A stretch of DNA of 38,476 nt from NCBI RefSeq assembly GCF_000611645.1, contig NW_014013483.1:1-38476 (forward strand). The letters run 5' to 3'. The stretch's first letter is position 1. Each line of letters begins with the position of its first letter. Of the stretch, positions 23,579 through 33,282 are shown in pieces. Below the pieces are notes generated by a model. It did no database searches. It was not told the origin of the DNA and was given only the letters and a program-made list of their open reading frames with translations. Position numbers and translations under genes: made by a program. The DNA is from Monoraphidium neglectum. Its lineage: Eukaryota > Chlorophyta > Chlorophyceae > Sphaeropleales > Selenastraceae.

Positions 23579-26500
23579 ATGCAGACTCAGGGGACTAGCG
23601 TTTCGCGCTCCTGTGGTACTCTGGGAGGGAGTGCCATTTCCTCCCGCAGCACCCTGGCCTCCAAGAGTGCCCGGCAGTCTGCCGCGAGGTGCTGCGCTTC
23701 GGGCACCGCGTCCCTGCGGCAGAGGCCCCTGCCAGAATTTCTGTCAGTGGCGCAGCTGCACTCTGGCAGGGCCCGCTGGTCTCGCGCCAGCCGTGGCATG
23801 GGCGTGCGCATGCTTGCGATAGCGTCCTCAGCTGCGGTGCCAGTGCTGCCACCGTCTGTTGCCGCGAGCGCTGATAAGTACCGCTTCACCCTCAGCAATG
23901 GCGCCATGGTACGTTGTGCTTTGGCTTCCAAGGGGTTGCACAAGCGTGCTGCGTGCTGCGCTGGTCCTGCATCTGGCACGCGGCCTTGTGGCAACACTAT
24001 GACGCGGATTGCAGAGGCGGAAATAGCTGCGCTGCTGGTACTGACGCCTCCAGGTGTACGCTGCAGTGGAGCCTCGCGAGCAGGAGCTGATTGTCACTGT
24101 CAGTGTGCCTGCAGAGGGCTTGCAAGAGGGCACCGAGCCACAGCTGCAGTGGTGCGTGCCGGGTGGGGTCATGCTGCACCTCTTCTGGACACGCGTCGCT
24201 GGAATGGCAAGCCCCTGTGGGTGTACGCAGACACAACCTACTGGATTAATGAGCTGCTTGGCTTGACCCCTTGTTTGCCTCGAGGCCCTCCCTTTCTGCC
24301 TCCTCCATCATTCACCGTTCTCTACCCACCAGGGGCATGTATCGCACACTCGATGCGGTATGGCAGTTCCCCTCTGAACTGGTGCCAAAGGGAAGCCAGC
24401 GCCACGAGGGCAGCGGGTCCATGCGCAGTCCCCTCGGCTACGACAAGCGCCGTGATGTGTGGGAGCTTCAGCTGAAGGTTCGCCGGCGCATGACACCGGT
24501 GCAGCTGGCTTTTGCCCTGCACCTGCCAGGTGTGCCAGCGTGTGAATGTTTTGAGGGTCAGGGCGTGAGGGTGTGTACACAGCAGAACGAGTAGGCATGA
24601 CAGGGCAAGGGGCACGTATCACAGCAGCCTGAAGCATCTTGGTGGGCTGCAGCCTGTCGGACTCCCAAGCCTTTGAAGCACCGCTGCATGTGCTCGCACA
24701 GCCCCCCACGCAATCGTGCTGGCGTTGCCGCTGCCCACGCCGTTGCAACGCTGTACAAACACAGGAATAACGCTGACCCCCTTGCGTGGTGGATACTGTG
24801 TCGTCCCTGTGGGAATGGGGACCGGCAACCCAGAGCCGCTGGGGCCGTCCCTGGTGGCCGTTACTTCGGGCGCCGGTCCAGAGGCCACATGCACCCTCAA
24901 CTTTGCGGTGAGCAGCACGCCTGCCCTTCTCAGGTACTCTGCTGGCCACCCATACATGCTGTGTTGTGACTTTGCCCGTGCACAACACTGCAAACTCCTG
25001 CTCGACCTCAACCTGCCCTTGCCCCCCAAGGTCTTCTCTCGCCATGCGTCGTCCATGTCCCTGGCCATCCTGCGGCGCGACGGGGCTGGCTACCTGGAGG
25101 TGGCGCTGGACCCTGCCACGCACCGCACAGGGGATGTGTGGCACGTGGAGCTGCAGGGCCTGCGCAACGTGGGCGGACTCTGCTACGGCTGGAGGGCGTC
25201 GGGAGACAAGACCTGGGCCGGTGGGCGATCAGTGCACGGTGCTTGCGGAATTGGCGTGGTTGGGCGGGGATGAGCTGTCGACGCTGGTGGCATGCATGTA
25301 GGCATGCATGTATTAGCTGGGTTCAATGTACTAGCTGGCTCCCCGCTGATTCAAGCCAGCCAACACTCATCCCGCTAGCCGCTCCCCTCATTTCAAACCC
25401 CACCACCGTCCACCGTAGATGGCGGCAGCTTCCACCCGGCCTACATCATGCTGGACCCCTACTGCCCGCGCGCCCTGCCTGTCACGCTGCCCCAGGCAGC
25501 CTACGATGCAGCTCCCCTGCTGCCTCCCCAGGGCCGTTTGCCTGGCCCCGTGCTGCTTGGCAGCCTTTCACACCTAACAGAGGCTTTTGACTGGGGCATG
25601 AGCCCGGCCCCAGGCCCGCGTCGCTCTCTTGAGGAGAGTGTGCTGCTGGAGCTGGACGTTGCAGATTTTACTGCCGGTGGGCTGGGGGTGTCGCAAGTAG
25701 GGCTAGAGGATCGGGTTTATTTTTAGGTGCTTCCTGTGGTAACTGTTTGGGCGCAAGAGAGGATCGCAGTGTGGTGGGTTGGCTAGCCATGCTGAGCTTG
25801 TGCTTGGTAGTGACGGGGGGCGGGGGGGACATGCGCCGTCTGATGAGGAATGGACAAGCCACTGCAGGCATCGTGCCTGCCAGGGGCCCACAAGGTGAGC
25901 ACCTCTGGGGTTGCGCGACCCAAGGCAGGCCCCTTTGTGTGCAAATGTGACCCCCTGCCTCCATCATCTCGCAGGCCCCAGTGCTGAGCGCCTCGTACCC
26001 CTGGACCACCGCGGCACTTACCTGGGCGTCATAGACCGCCTCCCAGACATTGTTGCCAGCGGTGCGACCGCCGTTGTGCTGTCCAACGTGTTCCTCTCGT
26101 CCCTCACCGCTGCGCCGCCGCACGACCCGGATGAGGAGGAGGGGGCCAGCGTGGCTTGGCCCAGCACTGGTGGGCAGCTGCGGCGGCCCCTGAGCTTCAT
26201 GGCGCCAGAGGTGGCCCTCGTGGCAGGCCCCGACCCCGCCGCTGCTGCGTCTCAGCTCAAAGCTGTGGTGGCGGCCCTGCACGGTGCAGGGCTCGAGGTC
26301 CTCCTGGAGGTGAGGGGCCACACAAGGAAAAGAGGTGGTGCGCACGCGGAGTCGCGTGTGTGAACCTGGTGCGCCCTTGCTTTGGCTTGGTACGAAAAGC
26401 ACACAAAGCTTATCAGTTGCGTGCGTCTCCAACGCTATCAGCATGCCTGACGAACCTTGCAGATTTTCTCCTCACCCCACCTTTACCGATCAGGCCTCTC

Positions 26501-28383
26501 TGTCTTGACAATGCAACACCCTTCCTTACGCCCTCCCACACACACCGCATAAAACAAGGCGGAGTTCTGCCTGACAGCCGAGGTGGCGGGGGGTGCCGGG
26601 GGACGCCTGCAGAGCATGGCGGGGCTGGACGGCGACATGTACGTGCGTGGCGGCGGTGGCCCTGGCGCACGCGGCGTCCTCAACACGGGTCAGCCCGTGG
26701 TGCGCCAGCTGGTGCGGTCCGCGCTGCGGCACTGGGTGTCAGAGTTCCGGGTGGACGGCTTTGTGCTGGTCAACGCTGAGAACCTGGCGCAGGACCCCCT
26801 GGGGGCCGTCAGGGACAGCCCGCCGCTGCTGGAGGAGCTGGCAGCAGACCCAGTGCTGCGCGACGCCAAAATCATCGCATCGGGCAACGACGGGGGGCTG
26901 CTGCCGCGAGGCGGCGAGCGCGGCGTGCCGCACTATGGCGTGTTGGCAGAGTGGAACGGCCGCTTTGCACGCGACATCATCGCGCTGCTTCGTGACAATG
27001 CAGGTAGGCGGGGTGCCACAGGCTGGCGTGCAGTTCTAGAGCTACGCGGTGAGCGCCAATTGGGCTTTCACACCTGTCTGTCGTGCGCCCTCATGCAGGG
27101 TGGGTGTCACCTCCCTCTGCCAACCCCCACCGAGCCGTTGTGCCTTGACCCTGATCATCCCACCTCTGTTCCTGACTGCCAGGTGGTCGCCTGAGCGCCC
27201 TGGCTACACGTCTGATGGGCAGCCCCGACCTGACCGCCGCACGCTGGGATGCCGGACTGCCGGGCGGCCTGGCGGCGGGGCGGCGCCCGGGGTACAGCGT
27301 TAATGCGCTGTCAGCGCCGGGCGGCCCCGCGCTGCTGTCTCTGGCGGGCGGCGACGAGGACCTGGAGCGCGGCGAAGTGGTAGCGCGGTCGCTGCTGGTG
27401 GCAGCAGCAGTCGCACAGGGCACGCCAGCCCTGAGCGGCTCCGTGCTGGCGCGCGCAGGGCTGCGGCGCTTTGCAGCAGCAGCTCTGCAGCTCAGGCGCA
27501 AGTATCGCCACCTGCTGGCGCCGCCCCTGCTGGACTCGCCCCGGGACATCACGTGAGCCCCGCGGCTGAGCAGGCTGATATCGGAATGTGTCACACGCTT
27601 GAGAATGTCGCTGGGTGTCGCGAGTGTGCTTTGAGGGCGTGCGTGCCAAGCCATGACAACACGGAACGCTGAAGACCCCCTCACCGTGTCGCACATGGTA
27701 CGCAGCTGGCACGACGTATCTGCCTCGTGTGAGCCGGACTGGAGCGGCGAGGCCGCGGCTGCGCAGGTGTTTGCATCCAACTACATTGGGTTCAGCGCTC
27801 GGGGCCTTGCGCCAGAGGTAGCAGCAGCGATTGCTGCTGCGGCCGCTAAGGCAACGCCATCGGCAACCAGTGCTGCAGCCAGCCCTGCCTCCTCAACGGT
27901 GACACGTGGCACGGTCGCTGCGGCCGCGGCCACGGCGTCCCACAGCCAGCAGCAGGCAGTTTATGTCGGCTTCAACCCGAACCCTGAGGCCGTCACTGTG
28001 ACCCTGCCAACCCCTCCCTCTGGGCTCCAGTGGCGCCGCGTCATAGACACCAGCAGGTGAGGCTGTCGGCTCAGGAGCTCGCACGCGCATACATCTGCCC
28101 CAGGCGACGTTAATCTCAAAGCTTTCTGCCCTGTCCTGCCATGAGTGTGCTTGCTGAAGGGTTGAGATTAACGCAATCGACCTCCCCCCTCTGCAGACTG
28201 CCCCCTGACGATGTTGTGCCTGAGGGGGGGGAACTGCTGGACACAGAGTACATCCTGGCACCAGGGGCCGCTCTCATGCTGGACGCAGTAATCCGGCCAA
28301 CGCAGCCCTTGACCAGCGGCCCAGGCGGGGTGTCTGCCGCACTTCGTGCAAGTCAAGTGTATGAGCGCCTAGGGCAGCCTTGA
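23579..28383 (+). CDS. ISA2: Isoamylase-type debranching enzyme, non-catalytic ISA2 class
   Basis: Regulatory partner of ISA1 in the plastid starch-debranching complex; ISA2 has no activity itself in plants. Eleven exons, all in phase: 23579-23908, 24054-24151, 24333-24529, 24765-24907, 25031-25220, 25419-25676, 25975-26309, 26559-27003, 27183-27552, 27706-28056, 28197-28383; 967 residues. A Ser/Arg/Ala-rich N-terminus of about 50 residues suits a transit peptide. CBM48-like signs are PEPLGPSL, LNFAVFSRHASSMSLAIL and HRTGDVWHVEL. In the barrel, EFRVDGFVLVNAENL aligns with VDGFRFDLAS of active enzymes: the nucleophile Asp is Val588 and the preceding Arg is Val586. The acid/base Glu of AEPWD is Ser625 (IASGND). 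The AHDG motif is APGG (residues 710-713). The C-terminus YVGFNPNPEAVTV and LQWRRVIDT matches plant ISA2. The acceptor at 26558 is A-rich and unusual, but its phase fits. Confidence 0.93.
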
Positions 28384-28722
28384 GTCTTTTGCAGGTCTCA
28401 CAGCTGCAGTGATCTGGGTGCTGCGGCATGGGCACGTTTTTAAGCTGGGCTTCCTTATCCAACACACTCTTACATTGGGACGATGCGCAGTTGGCGCGCG
28501 CTTGTGTATTGATCTTGCCACATCCCATTTGATAACACAGATGGCAGGAGGGACTTGTCTGGTCAACATCACTACTGGCCACACATACCTGGATAAATGC
28601 AATTACATGCAATCGGGCATGTTTACCTGAGTAATCAACGATGCGCTGCATGCTGCTATGCAGCGCAAGGGCTGCTGCCTTTGGCCACAAGTCACGCCAG
28701 CGCCCTTGGCCCACACCCTGCT
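28384..28722. other. Convergent 3' region between ISA2 and the unknown gene
   Basis: 339 bp between two stop codons on opposite strands. It contains the 3' UTRs of both genes. A minus-strand TGTAA at 28603-28607 serves the unknown gene; no plus-strand TGTAA for ISA2 was found. Confidence 0.5.
28603..28607 (-). terminator. TGTAA poly(A) signal of the unknown minus-strand gene
   Basis: TGTAA on the minus strand about 115 nt past the stop at 28723. A second copy at 28470-28474 lies further downstream. Confidence 0.5.
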
Positions 28723-30240
28723 TCACGGCTTGATCAGCACAGTAGCAAGCGGCACGCTCAGACCCAGCAGCAGCCGCAGCACCAGTGGGGCGGTGAGCCA
28801 GTTATTGACGACGTCTTGCTGGTGGAGCAGCCGGCCCGTATCAGGGTCAACCGTGAGCGTCGTCGTCACATGGATGGAAAGCACGTCCCCAAACACCCAG
28901 CGCACCAGCACCAGCAGGGTGGGCAGGTGCCAGCGCTGCTGGCTCACCATCTCCAAACGCAGCATCCCCCTGTCCTGGAGGTGTGAAACGTTGGCAGCCA
29001 CCGGCTGCTGAGGAGGCGTGAAGAGCACCTTGATGCCTGCGGAAATAAACGAGTGCTTGATCAATACAAGGCATAGTTCATCACAGTCCACCACCGACAG
29101 GCGCCCGGGAACTTGCAGCAGCACCAGCTGCCCTCTCTCAAGTCCCTGGACCTCCATGACTAGCTGCCCACCGTTGATCTGGATCTCGGTGTGCTTCATA
29201 GGCGCCATTAGAAAGCGCCACACCGCCACCGCGTTGTCTGTGCCGCCCACAGTGGTGATGAAGCTGCATCGCTCAACAGCAGTGCACGGGTGGTCAGGCG
29301 TGTGAGAATGGGCTTGAAGCGTTATAGTTTATGCTGGCACCCACCAGAGCGCAACAGTGGTGCAGTTTTGTCAGGCCTGTGGTGAGGTACTTCAGGTGGG
29401 CAGATTGTTGAGTTGGCTTGAGCAACACAAACGACCCGAGGCGTTCACACCAGCAGGGATGCAACCGAGACCCAAACATCTATCTCACCCGAGCCATCTG
29501 CTCACTTGTTGCTGAAGACCAACGCGCGTTTATCGGCCACATGGTCCACCTGTGCAAGGGCAAAGACGTGGCTGAAGGTAATTGAGCAAATCTCGCACAG
29601 CAGGCAGCACAACCTGTATGCAGAGAGAACTCAAACATGAAATCATGTCGTCGCTTATCCCAAATCCAGTGGGCCCCCCTCAACAAACCTTCTCCAGGAG
29701 CTCATCGTACATGGTGTCACTGAATCGGCTGATGTACATTTCGAGGTACGGCCGCCAGGGGCTGAGGTCACCCAGGTAGAGTGTGATGCAAATCAGTTGC
29801 ACGCTGCAACTGCTCAGTTGCTCGGTTTCTGGGTGTGCGCGCCGACGTGTACACAGCGCCAACGCACCCTCACTGCTCGCAGTTACTGAGCAGGCCACCT
29901 CCAGGAAAATTGTGCATGTATCTGACCTCACCCTAGTTTTGCCTCTTTGGTCGAGTCGATTACCTTTTCCTGGCGTCATCGCGAAGGGCAGCGCAGCATG
30001 CCGAGGTTATGATGGTGGCTCAAGGCATGTGGCAGATACCGCTATCAAGGGGGCAGGGGGGCTGCTGCTGACTGCCATGCATGAGGCGATGCATATTTGC
30101 CATCTGCGCAGTCTAGGCTTGGTGGCCTGTGTGCTCACAAAGTCGCCCGAGGGCCTCTTGGTCCCTGTCAAAGCTGCACGTTTGATGGCGTCGGCAGCCT
30201 CCTGCATCGTTGCCAGTACTCGCACGATAAAGCAACGGTA
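28723..30240 (-). CDS. Unrecognised protein with NTF2-like-looking C-terminus
   Basis: Family not recognised. Phase-consistent exons on the minus strand: (about 29803)-29689, 29549-29506, 29263-28723. They encode GDLSPWRPYLEMYISRFSDTM, DHVADKRALVFSN, NFITTVGGTDNAVAVWRFL, then INGGQLVMEVQGLERGQLVLL and a basic-hydrophobic end (TAPLVLRLLLGLSVPLATVLIK). The HVTTTLTVDPDTGRLLHQQD strand pattern resembles the last strands of NTF2-like folds; this is inference. A further exon, 30240-30139 (FIVRVLATMQEAADAIKRAAL), probably belongs to it. It does not join in phase to the next exon, so a middle exon is missing or mis-set. A 48-nt in-frame stretch just before GIKVLF has a GTGATG...TTTATTTCCGCAG shape but is too short to call an intron. 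The 5' end may overlap the WDR12 promoter region. Confidence 0.6.
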
Positions 30241-30481
30241 CTGGGAGACAATCTTTTCGATATTTAGGGCACAAAGGAGAGTGTCGTTGCTCAGTGTAGA
30301 ATGCAAAACTTGTGCGAGGGGTGACGTACCGGTTCGATAATTGAGCCCATGCAATGGTATGGCGAAAGTCGCTAAAAGGCAGTATTTTAGCGTGATGTAA
30401 CATATCCCAAGCTGACAAGAAGCACACATTACCACTGATTTCTGCGTGACGGCAGCACTCTGGCGGCAGGACTCTGACAGT
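30241..30481. promoter_or_regulatory. Shared upstream region of the unknown gene (-) and WDR12 (+)
   Basis: At most about 240 bp separates the two divergent coding regions. A minus-strand GTACGT donor at about 30332 suggests that a first exon of the unknown gene lies at about 30333-30410. Two ATGs, opening MLHHAK or MCASCQ, are possible starts. Not resolved. Confidence 0.35.
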
Positions 30482-32659
30482 ATGGCTGCGGAGGAGAGCC
30501 AGGTGCTCGTGCGCTTCTTTACTAAGCTACCACAGGAGCTGCAAGTTCCCGACACCGAAGTGGTGGGTACTTCCTTGGGCTTGATCCGTCGAGCTTGCTG
30601 GTGTTGCATCGCGGCCTGCTAAGTCGATTTCCTCCTGCAGGCCGTGCCTTCCTCGTTGAAGCGCTATGGATTGTCGCAAGTCATTAACCACCTGCTGGCG
30701 CTGGGTGAGCGAGTGTGTGCAGAGTTTGCCTGCACCATCACGGAGGCAGCACACCGCTGCAGGTCATGTGTGCTCTGCTTCACCATTGCACATGCAGAGC
30801 TATGTCTGCGATGCCCACAGTTCCTTAAGCCCTGCCGCATGCCCTCCTAGATCCGCCACGGCCGTTTGACTTTCTCATCGACGGGGAGCTGCTTCGCAAG
30901 TCCCTAGCCCAGCACCTGCTGGATCACGGCCTGTCGCCGGTGCGTGGAGACCCGTGAACAGCCGCCTTTCCTGCTGAGCACATGTCCACAGCTGTGTCTT
31001 GTGCATGGGCTTGCTCGAGGACAGCGCACCGTGACCCTTGCGCTGCTTTCCCCTCAGTGGTGGTACAACCCGGCTCACTGGGAAGCTCTGCAGCCTGCTA
31101 ACACTGTGTGTTGGCGTGTCGCTGTGTATGCCGCCTTGATCTCAACATTGCTTGCGAAACCTTGCCGGCTGCAGGAGTCACAACTCCGGATAGAGTATGT
31201 CCCGGCAGTCGTGCCCCCTGAGGCAAAGCAGGCACTGCCTCACGATGACTGGTGCGCGACGTGCGATCCGTCTTGCGGCTGCCACCTGTTTGCAGAGTTT
31301 GCAGTCCGCGCCTGTCTCAGCTCCAGAGCACAGATCACCTAATCACGTATACCTCATCAAACAGACCGGTGTCTATGGTTTCGCAGGGTGAGCGCAGCAG
31401 CGGGCTGCTCAACGAGCAACCGCCTGGCGACGGGCTCATATGACGGGTGCGTGCGTGTCTGGGACAGGCAGGGCAGCTGCCTCGCCAGCTTCGCTGCGCA
31501 CCCTGGCGGCGTCACAGCGGCGGCCTGGCTACCGGCGGCGCAGGGCTCCTTGATGCTGACAGCCGGCAAGGACGCGGCCGTGCACCTTTGGCAGCTGCCG
31601 GCGGCTGCCGGGGCCACGGGAGCGGACTCCAAAATCAAGGCAGGATTCGCGGCAGTGGACGGCCCCACGCTAGTGTCGTCCTGCCTGGGCCACAGCGACA
31701 CGGTGGCAGCGCTGGCCACAAACCATGCCGGGGACCTCGCAGCAACGGGCGGGTGGGACGGCAAGCTGCTGCTGTGGCAGACAGGTGGGCGTTGATCCTC
31801 ACTTGCCGTCACGAGTGCATTGTATCTAGGGGGTGTGATTGCATATCGCCAGCCTCCATATTGAACATGGCCTCCTGTTGCTGCACAGCTGTTGCTGCAC
31901 AGCTGGGCATCAGTATCTTTGGCTCGCATATCTTGGCTTTGGATAGCTGCTGATCTTGCAAACCTCTGTGGTCACTGGTATGCAGGCAAGAGCGCTGTCG
32001 AGGCGGCGGATACTGCGGAGGGTGCAGATGCAGGCCGTCAAGCTGCACAGCACAGCAAGAAGAAGAGGCGCGTAGGGCAGAAGGACATAGCGGACGTGCC
32101 TGCAGCAGCACACCAGCAAGAGGCCGTGGGCAGCTTGGAGGGGCACGTTCACTGTGTTGCGGCCCTCTGCTTCACCGGCGGAGGTGGCCTTTTGGCCAGC
32201 GGGGGCTGGGACCACAGTGTGCGACTGTGGGACGTGGTCAGCGGGCGTGCAGTGGCGACATACAACGGCAGCAAGGCGGTCTACGCTGTCGCAGCAGCGC
32301 CTGTGGGCAGCAGCGGCGTGCTGGTCTTTGGCGGCGCGGACACCTGCATCAGGGTTTGGGATTCTCGCGCGCGCGGTGAGGCGCTGTCGGTCAAGGGCTA
32401 TGCTGCAGGGGACTCGTGGCTTGCCGGGCTAGCTTGGCGGCCGGAGGGCGGCGGCGGCACTGGCAGCGAGCACCACGTGGCAGGTGTCTCCCATGACGGC
32501 AGCATGCGTATGTGGGACCTTCGCACATCGGTGCCCCTGGGAACGGTCAAGCAGCACGCCAACAAGGCGCTCGCTGTCACCTGGTGGGGGCCGCACACCA
32601 TCGCCAGCGGTGGGGCTGACTGCAAATTGCAGCTTTATGAGCTCCTTGCCGAGCCCTGA
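30482..32659 (+). CDS. WDR12: Ribosome biogenesis WD40 protein WDR12/YTM1
   Basis: Subunit of the nucleolar PeBoW complex (Pescadillo-Bop1-WDR12, Nop7-Erb1-Ytm1 in yeast), needed for 27S/32S pre-rRNA processing and 60S assembly. Six exons, all in phase: 30482-30562, 30641-30704, 30851-30939, 31175-31251, 31387-31784, 31986-32659; 460 residues, equal to the yeast length. The N-terminal NLE (ubiquitin-like) domain covers about residues 7-95: VRFFTKLPQELQVPDTEV, KRYGLSQVINHLLALDPPRPFDFLIDG, LRIEYVPA. The HDDW motif leads into the propeller. WD units include LATGSYDGCVRVWD, MLTAGKDAAVHLWQ, AATGGWDGKLLLWQ, LASGGWDHSVRLWD, VFGGADTCIRVWD and VAGVSHDGSMRMWDL. A Lys-rich KKKRRVGQKD loop in the middle may be a nuclear signal. 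The first donor could also be 3 bp earlier. Confidence 0.95.
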
Positions 32660-32713
32660 CGCTGGCGCTGGGCCGTTTCAAATGGACGAGCTTGTGCAGC
32701 GCATATACAGGGT

Positions 32714-32718
32714 TGTAA
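32714..32718 (+). terminator. TGTAA poly(A) signal of WDR12
   Basis: TGTAA 55 nt past the stop at 32659 on the same strand. This is close, but a plausible 3' UTR for a compact algal gene. Confidence 0.5.
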
Positions 32719-33282
32719 ATCCACCACAAAATTTTGCCCTTGGTGGGCTGGGCGTTCAGAATCACAATGATTTCGACAGGAGTCAAAAGCGGCTTTTTTA
32801 AGATGCAAATTTGGGCTGCGCTCAGCCTAGAAAAGGGGCTGGGAGCTACCATGCACAAGGCGGCGGAAGCCCACAATGCTGATGATCCTTCACGTGCATC
32901 ACATAACTTTTCTGGGCGTTGTCGTACGGTGACTGGGCAGCACACGCAGTGCCTGGTCATATCGCGAAGGCTGCCAGCTTTTGCTCTAAGATCCTTAGCT
33001 AGCTACTGATCCTGATTGTTGCTGGCCGAAACGGACCTTCCACACGCAGTCCACGTGGTGGTGGTGCAAACAGCTGCGCAGGAGCAGCAGCTGCCTAGCG
33101 AGCCCGCCGCTGAAAAGATTTCGGTCGAGCACGACCCAACATCCGATCGAATGCTATCACACCTTTTGGTGCATGCTTGGTATCGCTGACCTCTTATCTC
33201 TGGCTCTTGCGTGGGGCAACGTGAAGCTTTGATCTGGCAATATCGGTGCGATCGGTTGGGGACTAGGAAGCGCTGCAAAGCC
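32719..33282. other. Intergenic, RPT4 promoter side
   Basis: About 560 bp between two plus-strand genes. It should contain the RPT4 promoter and 5' UTR. No element, RNA gene or protein-like frame was recognised. Confidence 0.45.

Noticed and set aside
24152..24332. ISA2 frame continuing with NGKPLWVYADTTYWINELL
   Set aside because: It looks protein-like, but the 24151/24333 junction gives LQWGMYRTLDAVWQF in phase, as expected for the family; the stretch is taken as intron. A retained form cannot be excluded without RNA.
30327..30345. GGTTCGA motif resembling a tRNA B box
   Set aside because: No acceptor stem, anticodon arm or A box at the right distance could be fitted.
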